NCBI GenBank assembly: GCA_019084435.1
Contig: JAHRFV010000268.1
Coordinates: 1-14,240 of the forward strand
Length of the DNA: 14,240 bases
Direction: 5' to 3'
Source: Dethiosulfatibacter sp.
Lineage (GTDB): Bacteria > Bacillota_A > Clostridia > Tissierellales > Dethiosulfatibacteraceae
Below, piece after piece: positions 8,357 through 14,240 of the stretch; position 1 is the stretch's first letter; each line of letters opens with the position of its first letter. Below the pieces are notes generated by a model. That model searched no databases. It saw nothing but the letters and a program-made list of their open reading frames with translations, and had not been told where the DNA came from. The position numbers were made by a program, and so were the translations under genes.

Positions 8357-9416
8357 ACTCTATTATCGTATACTCTCCAGAGGTCAGTTTAAAAATGTCT
8401 TTGACACCTTCTGACAAATATATCTCATGTTCTTTTGTGATAAATACGGCTTCCATACCATCAAGGGATTCAATCATTGCCATACCTTTTTCCAATCCTT
8501 GAAGTAACACTGCTGTCGAAAGCGCATCAGCATCAAATGACCGGTTTGCTATTATTGCAACGGCTTTGATGTTATTATCAGTTGGGAAGCCGGTGTAGGG
8601 ATCAAGTATATGATGATATCTAACATCATCCTGTACAAAGTATCTTTCATAATCACCTGAAGTTACCAGTGAAATATCCCTTGCTGTGACTGTTCCAACA
8701 ATACCACCTCTTGATTCATCAGGTTCTTGTATGCCTACCTGAAATGCTGATCCATCAGGCTTCTCTCCAAGCAATACTACGTTGCCCCCGAAATTGATGA
8801 TAGCGCTTTTTAAACCAAGCTCAATCATTTTTTCCGCTGCCTTATCAGCAATGTAACCCTTAGCAATGGCTCCCAAATCAATTGACATGTTCTTTTCTGA
8901 CAAATAGACTGTGGAATCCTCATAGTTTAAAATGATTTTTCTGTAATCAATTAAATCAACAGCGGCATCAATTTCAGTCTGATCCGGTAATCTGTAGCTT
9001 TCGGTTCCAATACCCCACAATGAGACTAAAGGTCCTATAGTTATGTCAAATAAACCCTCTGACAAGACAGCGTATTCTATGGATTTTTCTATCACATCGA
9101 AGGTTTCCTGTGATACTTTGACAGGTTGAATCCCTGCATTTTCATTGATTAACGCTACCTCACTACCCTCAATATGGACGCTAAGTATGCTTTCAAGCCT
9201 AGACACCTCATCATAAATCGCTTCAAAATAAGAACTATCCTCAGTACCGAAGAGTGTTATGGTGTTAAATGTGTTCAGCAAAAATGCATTTTTTGAGACT
9301 TTGAGATCGTAGTTTGCTGGATTAACCGTTGTTTCATTAGGTTTCACAGAACAACCCGACATAAGCACTGATATTAATATTACAAAAACGACATATTTTA
9401 AAATATTTTTTTTCAA
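8355..9416 (-). CDS. ApbE/FmnB-type FAD:protein FMN transferase, lipoprotein
   Basis: The enzyme takes FMN from FAD and attaches it through a phosphoester bond to a threonine or serine of a target protein outside the cytoplasm. The 353 residues begin with a lipoprotein signal peptide (basic MKKN, hydrophobic stretch, lipobox MSGC with C22). Family landmarks follow: the FDITIGPLVSLWGIG segment (123-137), IDLGAIAKGYIADKA (179-193), INFGGNVVLLG (207-217), LVTSGDYERYF (250-260), HHILDPYTGFP (268-278), and the metal-site region FDADALSTAV (294-303). Translation probably starts at TTG (9416-9414), with AAAGGAA at 9425-9431 nine bases or so upstream; no better ATG is seen. It lies directly downstream of a gene for a likely flavinylated lipoprotein, which is its obvious substrate. 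It has its own promoter and shares the terminator at 8328-8356 with tex. I am sure of the family; the substrate is inferred. Confidence 0.94.
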   Translation of the reverse strand: MKKNILKYVVFVILISVLMSGCSVKPNETTVNPANYDLKVSKNAFLLNTFNTITLFGTEDSSYFEAIYDEVSRLESILSVHIEGSEVALINENAGIQPVKVSQETFDVIEKSIEYAVLSEGLFDITIGPLVSLWGIGTESYRLPDQTEIDAAVDLIDYRKIILNYEDSTVYLSEKNMSIDLGAIAKGYIADKAAEKMIELGLKSAIINFGGNVVLLGEKPDGSAFQVGIQEPDESRGGIVGTVTARDISLVTSGDYERYFVQDDVRYHHILDPYTGFPTDNNIKAVAIIANRSFDADALSTAVLLQGLEKGMAMIESLDGMEAVFITKEHEIYLSEGVKDIFKLTSGEYTIIE

Positions 9417-9457
9417 TTATTTGATTCCTTTCTTTGTGATTAACAACTCATCTATAT

Positions 9458-9485
9458 ATTATAATAGAAACTCAAGAAAAGTAAA
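9458..9485 (-). promoter_or_regulatory. Promoter for the apbE-type gene
   Basis: On the minus strand TTTACT (9485-9480) and a perfect TATAAT (9463-9458) are 16 bases apart. It lies between the terminator of the upstream lipoprotein gene and the apbE start, so apbE can be expressed separately from its likely substrate. Confidence 0.6.
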
Positions 9486-9512
9486 ATAAAAACCGGATAA
9501 TTTTATCCGGCT
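9483..9512 (-). terminator. Intrinsic terminator of the PplA-like gene
   Basis: On the minus strand GCCGGATAA pairs with TTATCCGG (arms 9503-9510 and 9493-9500) and is followed by TTTTTATTTT (9492-9483). It begins about 18 bases after the stop codon of the lipoprotein gene. On the plus strand it is followed by only four T's, so it is best read as a minus-strand terminator. Confidence 0.8.
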
Positions 9513-9528
9513 TTTATGAAAGCTTCTG

Positions 9529-10428
9529 TTAGTTTAATGCCTTGTCTAATAACAAATCCATTTCCTTAACGCCGATTGTGACGCTTGCTATAGTATCTGT
9601 GTTACCACTATCAGAAGTGTAATTTACGTCGAATCCTTGAGTTTCAACAACATAGTCTTCAATCATTTCTGCGTACTCAAACCATTCATAAGCTGATTTT
9701 GCTTTTTCTTTCATGCCATAATCAAATCCTAAGCCTTTTTTATCGACTGGTTTGCCAGCATCGTCAACTTTTGAAATAGACTGGGAATTGTAGTTTACAT
9801 CAACGATTGTACCGTTAACGACAGTGAACTGTGCCATATATTGCCAATCTTTGTCATCAGGATCCAATGCTGCAACATGATAGCCATCATCATAGCTACC
9901 AGCTGCTACTGGTGCTGATTCCAAAGCTTCTTCAGCAAGCTCATAGAAATCGGATACAGTAATTGTGACACCAGCTATTGTATCGGTTTTGCCATTATCT
10001 TCAGGATAAAAATCTTCACTTACTTTATAAGTCTGGTTTTCAAGGAAATATGCTACAGTTGCTTGTGCTTGTTCATGCCATTCTGATTGAGCGTTTCCAA
10101 AAGCTACCATGCCATAATTACCCTCTTCAGATACAGTAAATTTATCTAAACCAGGAACTCTGTTTGTTGCGGTCCATACCGTGTCGACTATTTTTCCGTC
10201 TTCTACAGTGATGATAACAAGATATTTCCAACCGGTTTTAGAAAACTCTTCTTGAGTGGCAAAATAGACACCGTCTTCAAAAGCGTTTTCATCTATTGCT
10301 TCTGTTGGAGCCTCAGTAGATGTTGCAGTGGGGGCAGCAGTAGTGTTTTGTTGTGCTTCAGTGGAACATCCAACGGAAGATACCACTAATAGTAATACAA
10401 TTAAAGATAAAGAAACATATTTTTTCAT
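9529..10428 (-). CDS. PplA-like lipoprotein with two tandem FMN-binding-type domains
   Basis: The 299-residue protein starts with a lipoprotein signal (MKKYVSLSLIVLLLVVSSVGC, lipidated C21 expected) and a Thr/Ala/Glu-rich linker (22-50), then two copies of the same domain at about 52-169 and 181-297. Each copy opens with a G-x-Y/H beta hairpin (DGVYFA and DGYHVA), continues with a strand pair ending GKIVD or GTIVD, and closes with a matching motif: TDTIAGVTI (148-156) and TDTIASVTI (277-285). That motif resembles the D-x-x-(S/T)-G-A-T flavinylation motif of NqrC/RnfG-type domains, making T155 and T284 the candidate FMN attachment sites. Listeria PplA has the same layout of lipoprotein plus two such domains and works in flavin-based extracellular electron transfer. 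The next gene downstream is the transferase that would attach FMN. The ATG has AAGGAGA at 10436-10442. The pairing is strong evidence for flavinylation; the electron donor is not in this window. Confidence 0.85.
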   Translation of the reverse strand: MKKYVSLSLIVLLLVVSSVGCSTEAQQNTTAAPTATSTEAPTEAIDENAFEDGVYFATQEEFSKTGWKYLVIITVEDGKIVDTVWTATNRVPGLDKFTVSEEGNYGMVAFGNAQSEWHEQAQATVAYFLENQTYKVSEDFYPEDNGKTDTIAGVTITVSDFYELAEEALESAPVAAGSYDDGYHVAALDPDDKDWQYMAQFTVVNGTIVDVNYNSQSISKVDDAGKPVDKKGLGFDYGMKEKAKSAYEWFEYAEMIEDYVVETQGFDVNYTSDSGNTDTIASVTIGVKEMDLLLDKALN

Positions 10429-10458
10429 AAATCAATCTCCTTTTATAAATTTAAGATT

Positions 10459-10487
10459 ATAATACACTATTTTCAGAAGGATATCAA
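10459..10487 (-). promoter_or_regulatory. Promoter for the PplA-like lipoprotein gene
   Basis: On the minus strand TTGATA (10487-10482) and TATTAT (10464-10459) are separated by exactly 17 bases, each matching the housekeeping consensus at five of six positions. The transcript would start about 25 bases before the start codon, just upstream of the AAGGAGA ribosome binding site. Confidence 0.68.
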
Positions 10488-10718
10488 GAGGAAAACGTTA
10501 AATTTTGTTAATAAAATACCACTTAAATGATATTATATCTCAATAAAGAGGCATTAGAGAATAAAATACGGCTAAATTTACACATAATTCAAAGATTTTC
10601 AATAATTAGATGTTAAATATTATACATCAAATAAATATTATAATAAAATATCTTTCACTGATCAAATTGAGTAAACGGATATAAACTAAGCTTGTATGAA
10701 GCATAAAGTACAATGGCA
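10488..10718. other. AT-rich intergenic stretch without a recognisable gene
   Basis: This lies between the divergent promoters of the PplA-like gene and the sigma factor operon. It is strongly AT-rich, has stops in all frames and no ribosome binding site near any start codon. The nonamer ATAAAATAC occurs at 10511-10519 and 10561-10569, exactly 50 bases apart, with the near copy ATAAAATAT at 10643-10651. I see no strong hairpin or RNA gene here. Confidence 0.6.
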
Positions 10719-10747
10719 TTGAAGATGAAGTTATGCTATAGTATAAT
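10719..10747 (+). promoter_or_regulatory. Housekeeping promoter upstream of the ECF sigma gene
   Basis: TTGAAG (10719-10724) and a perfect TATAAT (10742-10747) are separated by 17 bases. It would give a leader of about 85 bases and a basal supply of the sigma factor and its regulator. It is separate from the ECF-type promoter further downstream. Confidence 0.68.
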
Positions 10748-10788
10748 AGCTTAAATAGATGAGCAACAGAATATTAGTTTAAAAACAA

Positions 10789-10815
10789 TGGAACCAAAAT
10801 AAATTATAAACGTCT
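10789..10815 (+). promoter_or_regulatory. Candidate autoregulatory ECF sigma promoter
   Basis: TGGAAC (10789-10794) and CGTCT (10811-10815) are separated by 16 bases. ECF sigma factors of the SigW/SigX/SigM type recognise an AAC-containing -35 and a CGT-containing -10 at this spacing, and usually activate their own operon. The start point would fall near 10820, just ahead of the AGGTGG ribosome binding site at 10824-10829. Confidence 0.6.
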
Positions 10816-10839
10816 AAATCAACAGGTGGGGTGGATTAA

Positions 10840-11418
10840 TTGAACGAGAATGAAATCTTACTGATTAAAAGAAGTCAGAAAGGTGATATCAATTCATTTG
10901 AGGAATTAATAAAGGACTATAAGAAAATAGCCTACAACATTGCTTTAAAAATGTTGAAGAATAAAGAAGATGCAGAGGATGTCTCACAAGAGGCACTGAT
11001 TAAGGTATATAAAAGCATCGATCGTTTTAATATGGACTCATCCTTTAAGACATGGTTGTATAGGATTGTTGTCAATACCTGCTTGGATCATGTTAGAAAA
11101 AATAAGGAAAATCCAATTTCAATCGATCAACCCATCCGCTCAGGACACGATGAGTTTTATATGGACGTAGAAGACAACCGCCCAACACCTCAAGAAGTAT
11201 TGGAAACTAAGCTAACCCAAAAGATGGTCATGGATGCTGTTAATGAACTTGATGAAGACTTTAAGTCTATCATCATACTAAGGGACATCAATGATCTCAG
11301 CTATGAAGAAATCTCTGAGATTTTGGAATGCAATATTGGAACAGTCAAATCTCGAATCAGCAGAGGAAGACAAAAGCTTAAAGAAATACTTGAGAAAAAA
11401 ATGGCGATTTATAATTAA
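10840..11418 (+). CDS. ECF (extracytoplasmic function) RNA polymerase sigma factor, SigW-like
   Basis: The 192-residue protein contains only sigma regions 2 and 4, as ECF factors do. Region 2 (about 20-88) includes DAEDVSQEALIKVYKSIDRF (44-63), the core-polymerase binding helix, and FKTWLYRIVVNTCLDHVRK (69-87), which opens and reads the -10. Region 4 (about 128-180) has LPEE-like NELDEDFKSIIILRDINDLSYEEISE and the recognition helix NIGTVKSRISRGRQKL, which reads the -35. The likely start is TTG at 10840, with AGGTGG at 10824-10829; I see no better ATG. It is followed 16 bases later by a zinc-finger anti-sigma protein, the standard partner. Two promoters lie upstream, one housekeeping and one of ECF type, implying positive autoregulation once the anti-sigma lets go. 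The regulon is unknown. Confidence 0.95.
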   Translation: MNENEILLIKRSQKGDINSFEELIKDYKKIAYNIALKMLKNKEDAEDVSQEALIKVYKSIDRFNMDSSFKTWLYRIVVNTCLDHVRKNKENPISIDQPIRSGHDEFYMDVEDNRPTPQEVLETKLTQKMVMDAVNELDEDFKSIIILRDINDLSYEEISEILECNIGTVKSRISRGRQKLKEILEKKMAIYN

Positions 11419-11434
11419 TTTGGAAGGTGATGAA

Positions 11435-12703
11435 ATGATTTGCAAAGAATGCAAACAAAAAATTTCACTATATTTAGATAACGAACTGACAGAAGAAGAA
11501 AAGCATTTATTTGAGCAACATATCGATGAATGTGATGATTGCAAAATGGAATTGAATAAAATCAAAAATATAGTACTGGAATTGAAAAGTATTGAAATAG
11601 AGAAATTGCCATCAGGTTACTGCAAATCATTGCGCGAACAACTTGAAGCAGTTGACAAATCCAAGAAAAAAGCAAAGATAAACTGGAACTGGAGAAAATA
11701 TTCTTTGGTAGCAGCAGCTTTGATGCTCGTATTGATGGTGCCGTTAGCGCTGGATATGATGGGTCTAGGAAATTTTAGAGCAAAAACAACCTCCTCCGAT
11801 GAAATAGGAATGCAGAGTTATCCACAATATGGAGATGCTGAAGCGCCCGCTGAATGGAATATGGACGATGGACGTGGTGGTGCTAGCGAAGATTTTGATG
11901 TTATGGAAAAAGCACCAACCTTAACGGATAAAGAGAAGGAAAATTTGGTAGTTTCTGGTACAGGAGACGACTATAGAGATAGAGACTTAAAAATCATTAA
12001 AACAGGATATTTAAGTCTGGAAACAGAGAATTATGATGAGTTATTAACTTTAGTCACTCAGCAAGTGCAGGTATACGGTGGATTTGTTGAAGTGTCAGAA
12101 ACATATACCAATCAATACTCCTATTTTGATTCCGGAACCAACAAGAGAATAAACCTGAAGAACGGCTTCATGAGAATACTGATTCCACAAGAGTTGTTTT
12201 ATGAAGGATTCAATTTCTTTGCAGAGAATGGAGAAGTTGTCAGCAAGAGAACCAACGAAGCAGATATGACCAAATACTTCTATGATATGGAAAACAAGGT
12301 CAAAAACCTGGAAATTCAAGAAGAACGATTGAGAGAGTTGTTCGACAGAGCTGAAAACATAACTGAAATCATGCAGATTGAGAGTGAACTCGCTAGAGTG
12401 AGGAGCCAGATCGATTCTTACACCATGGAGCTTCAAGACATCAGCTACCGTGCCGACATGGCAACGATTACGCTTGAGATAAGAGAAATACAAGGCAAAG
12501 ATACCATCCGACCCGTAGATGATAATCTATGGCAAAGGGCAAAAGAAAGCTTTACCAAGTCCATCAATGGTCTGATAGAAGCATTTGAAAATCTGGTAGT
12601 ATATGCATTTGCTGCTATACCGGTTATATTGATAGTGTTGGTTATTGTAATCATAGTGGCTTTGGTTATCAAGAAAATCAGAAAAAACAAACAAACTAAA
12701 TAG
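11435..12703 (+). CDS. Membrane anti-sigma factor: zinc-finger (ZAS) domain fused to DUF4349
   Basis: The 422-residue protein has a cytosolic N-terminal zinc-finger anti-sigma domain with H29-x3-C33-x2-C36 (HIDECDDC) and an additional C3/C6 pair, followed by a helix that should hold the sigma factor. A first membrane span lies at about 89-108. After a low-complexity acidic linker, residues about 182-352 form a DUF4349 domain (DLKIIKTGYLSLE, YGGFVEVSE, GFMRILIPQELF) with a predicted coiled coil near 283-335. A second span follows at about 388-412, then a basic tail KKIRKNKQTK. The positive-inside pattern puts both ends in the cytosol and DUF4349 outside. The ATG at 11435 is chosen for AAGGTGA at 11424-11430 and because the zinc finger begins at once; a longer frame back to 11291 only overlaps the sigma gene. 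Inferred role: sense an envelope signal with DUF4349 and release the sigma factor. Confidence 0.88.
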   Translation: MICKECKQKISLYLDNELTEEEKHLFEQHIDECDDCKMELNKIKNIVLELKSIEIEKLPSGYCKSLREQLEAVDKSKKKAKINWNWRKYSLVAAALMLVLMVPLALDMMGLGNFRAKTTSSDEIGMQSYPQYGDAEAPAEWNMDDGRGGASEDFDVMEKAPTLTDKEKENLVVSGTGDDYRDRDLKIIKTGYLSLETENYDELLTLVTQQVQVYGGFVEVSETYTNQYSYFDSGTNKRINLKNGFMRILIPQELFYEGFNFFAENGEVVSKRTNEADMTKYFYDMENKVKNLEIQEERLRELFDRAENITEIMQIESELARVRSQIDSYTMELQDISYRADMATITLEIREIQGKDTIRPVDDNLWQRAKESFTKSINGLIEAFENLVVYAFAAIPVILIVLVIVIIVALVIKKIRKNKQTK

Positions 12704-12725
12704 AAAAGATGATAATGAAGTATTC

Positions 12726-12764
12726 GGGTCTCTGTGGCAAAAACCATATGAGCCCTTTTCTTTT
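12726..12764 (+). terminator. Intrinsic terminator after the sigma/anti-sigma operon
   Basis: GGG-CTC-TGTGG (12726-12737, with one bulged T) pairs with CCATA-GAG-CCC (12744-12755, with one bulged T) around a CAAAAAA-type loop, and is followed by TTTTCTTTT (12756-12764). It separates the sigma operon from polA. Confidence 0.72.
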
Positions 12765-12785
12765 GGTTGTATTCTTTAGTATGTG

Positions 12786-12814
12786 TTTATTATTCCTTTG
12801 ATATATGTTAGAAT
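12786..12814 (+). promoter_or_regulatory. Extended -10 promoter for polA
   Basis: TGT (12806-12808) directly precedes TAGAAT (12809-12814), giving an extended -10 element. The -35 position (TTTATT, 12786-12791, 17-base spacer) is weak. The start point would be near 12821, upstream of the AGGAG at 12832-12836. Confidence 0.55.
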
Positions 12815-12842
12815 ATTCCCATGTTTAATACAGGAGATAACA

Positions 12843-14240
12843 ATGAATGACAAAAAAATCATGATACTTGACGGGAACAGTATTCTATTTAGGGCCTTTT
12901 ATGCATTGCCACCCCTTAAAAATAAGAACGGCATCTATACAAATGCATTGTATGGATTTCTTAGCATGCTATACAAGCTGCTTGATGAGTATCAGCCTGA
13001 CTACATATGTACAACATTTGACCACAAGAAGCCGACGTTCAGACATTTGAGGTTTAAGGAGTATAAGGCAGGTCGGGCTCAGGCACCCAATGAGTTGGTG
13101 ATGCAGTTTGCATTGATCAGAGACATACTAGATGTCCACAAAATCAGGCATCTTGAGATAGAGGGATATGAGGCAGACGATATATCCGGGACTTTAGCGC
13201 ATCTTGCCTCGCAAGAAGATATGAATGTATATCTTGTCACAAGCGATAAGGATTATTTGCAGTTGGTTGGAGAAAAAGTCAACGTGCTATTGACGAAAAA
13301 AGGGGTCACCAATGTCGCTGCTTATAATCAAAGTATCTTGTTTGATGAATATGGCATTACACCAAAGCAGTTCATTGATCTAAAGGGCTTGATGGGAGAT
13401 TCATCCGATAATATTCCAGGCGTCAAAGGTGTTGGCGAAAAGACAGGTCTGAAATTGATAAAAGAGTATGGTTCAATTGATGGCATATATGAAAACATCG
13501 ATCAAATTCAGGGTAAGTTGAGGGAAAAACTTGAATCAGAAAAGATTCAGGCTTACATGAGCAAGGAACTCTCTGAAATAATTGTGGATCTGCCATTGAA
13601 TCTGACAATAGAGGAGCTGAAATACAAAGAACCTGACAAGAAAGAACTGCTTGAAATGTACAAGGAGTATGATTTCAGGCTTTTTATGAATCGTATAAAA
13701 CCAGATGAAGACAGACAAATGACACTTTTTTCAGATGGTTTATCCAGTGCTGAAAAAGAAGTGTCAAATAAACCAACTGAAGCTATCAAAGAAGTTAGAG
13801 CAAAAGAGATTATTGACAACGCAAAAAGAACAGGGAAGCTTTGTCTTAAGTTTTTTTATGACGGAGATCGATCTCTATACACTTCACCTATTGCTCTTGG
13901 AATCATGACAAAAGAAGACCAGATTTACTACATTGAGGAAGATTTAGAAACAGCATTGATTGATCTGAAACCTGTTTTTGAAGATGGCGCCGTAGAAAAG
14001 ATAGGACATAATATAAAAGATGAAATCATCATGCTCAACAAGTACAATATAAGCCTGGAAGGTATAGCCTTTGACACTATGATTGCCAAATATCTACTGG
14101 AACCTTCAGAAGCATCCTATGATATTGACAGATTGGTTTACGAATACCACAATACGGATATGCAAACTGAAAAGGATTTTTTAGGGACAGGCGTCAAAAA
14201 AGTAAGCTATAAGGAACTGGAGAAAAACCAAAGAAAAGAA
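12843..14240 (+). CDS. polA: DNA polymerase I, N-terminal part (runs off the window)
   Basis: Open from the ATG at 12843 to the window edge: 466 codons with no stop, cut before the polymerase domain. DNA polymerase I fills gaps and removes RNA primers in replication and repair. Residues 1 to about 290 are the 5'-3' nuclease: LDGNS (D10), the FDH and RFKEYKAGRA segment, GYEADDISG (D112, D113), TSDKDYLQLV (D135, D137), and the helix-three-turn-helix region GLMGDSSDNIPGVKGVGEKTG (D186, D189). From about residue 318 a 3'-5' exonuclease-like domain begins, but the first catalytic motif (D-x-E in E. coli) is replaced by KFFYDGD (336-342), and the second, around IGHNIKDEI (387-395), lacks the aspartate at the usual position. 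It is therefore probably without proofreading, as in Bacillus and Thermus enzymes. AGGAG at 12832-12836 supports the start. Confidence 0.96.
   Translation, partial: MNDKKIMILDGNSILFRAFYALPPLKNKNGIYTNALYGFLSMLYKLLDEYQPDYICTTFDHKKPTFRHLRFKEYKAGRAQAPNELVMQFALIRDILDVHKIRHLEIEGYEADDISGTLAHLASQEDMNVYLVTSDKDYLQLVGEKVNVLLTKKGVTNVAAYNQSILFDEYGITPKQFIDLKGLMGDSSDNIPGVKGVGEKTGLKLIKEYGSIDGIYENIDQIQGKLREKLESEKIQAYMSKELSEIIVDLPLNLTIEELKYKEPDKKELLEMYKEYDFRLFMNRIKPDEDRQMTLFSDGLSSAEKEVSNKPTEAIKEVRAKEIIDNAKRTGKLCLKFFYDGDRSLYTSPIALGIMTKEDQIYYIEEDLETALIDLKPVFEDGAVEKIGHNIKDEIIMLNKYNISLEGIAFDTMIAKYLLEPSEASYDIDRLVYEYHNTDMQTEKDFLGTGVKKVSYKELEKNQRKE

Noticed and set aside
10511..10651. Three copies of ATAAAATA(C/T), the first two exactly 50 bases apart, as a possible repeat array or operator set.
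   Set aside because: The unit is short and made almost only of A and T in a very AT-rich region, and the third copy is off-register and imperfect, so chance is the simplest explanation.
10627..10719. A 30-codon minus-strand reading frame in the intergenic region.
   Set aside because: No ribosome binding site, AT-driven composition, and it overlaps the -35 of the sigma operon promoter.
11291..11434. Longer start for the anti-sigma protein, overlapping the sigma gene by 128 bases.
   Set aside because: These codons are the sigma factor gene read in another frame. The ribosome binding site at 11424-11430 and the immediate zinc finger support the ATG at 11435.
12868..13050. A 60-residue plus-strand reading frame near the beginning of polA.
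   Set aside because: It is an out-of-frame shadow of the clearly recognisable polA reading frame, which is open to the end of the window.

Overview
This window reads as ordinary chromosomal backbone from a low-GC, Gram-positive, probably anaerobic bacterium. Class Clostridia of the Bacillota is the best guess. The reasons are AT-rich coding and intergenic DNA, strong AGGAG-type ribosome binding sites, the order secA-prfB-tex, two lipoproteins with short Gram-positive style signal peptides, and an ECF sigma factor paired with a zinc-finger anti-sigma protein. I see no transposase, phage gene, CRISPR array, tRNA or rRNA.

Layout, left to right. (1) 67-2068, plus strand: an extended -10 promoter drives a short LytTR-type response regulator with a degenerate receiver domain, followed 22 bases later by an HI0933/BaiN-family flavoprotein. 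(2) 2070-8356, plus strand: a good sigma-A promoter precedes secA, prfB and tex, which are tightly spaced and end at a hairpin terminator. prfB needs a +1 programmed frameshift at a CTT TGA C site, so its first 25 codons lie in a different frame from the rest. (3) 8355-10487, minus strand: a secreted lipoprotein with two tandem FMN-binding-type domains (PplA-like) and a lipoprotein ApbE/FmnB-type flavin transferase. Each has its own promoter, and a terminator lies between them. Together they look like an extracytoplasmic flavinylated electron carrier and the enzyme that attaches its FMN. (4) 10488-10839: about 350 bases of AT-rich DNA with no gene, ending in two different promoters for the next operon. 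(5) 10840-12764, plus strand: an ECF sigma factor, then a membrane protein fusing a zinc-finger anti-sigma domain to a large extracytoplasmic DUF4349 domain, then a terminator. (6) 12807-14240, plus strand: an extended -10 promoter and the first 466 codons of polA, which runs off the window.

Most of the content is housekeeping: protein export, translation termination, transcription accessory functions and DNA repair. The parts that deserve attention are the flavinylated lipoprotein pair, the sigma/anti-sigma-DUF4349 stress module with an apparent self-recognised promoter, the prfB recoding site, and the LytTR regulator that seems to have lost its phosphorylation machinery. I did not find a convincing wholly new system.
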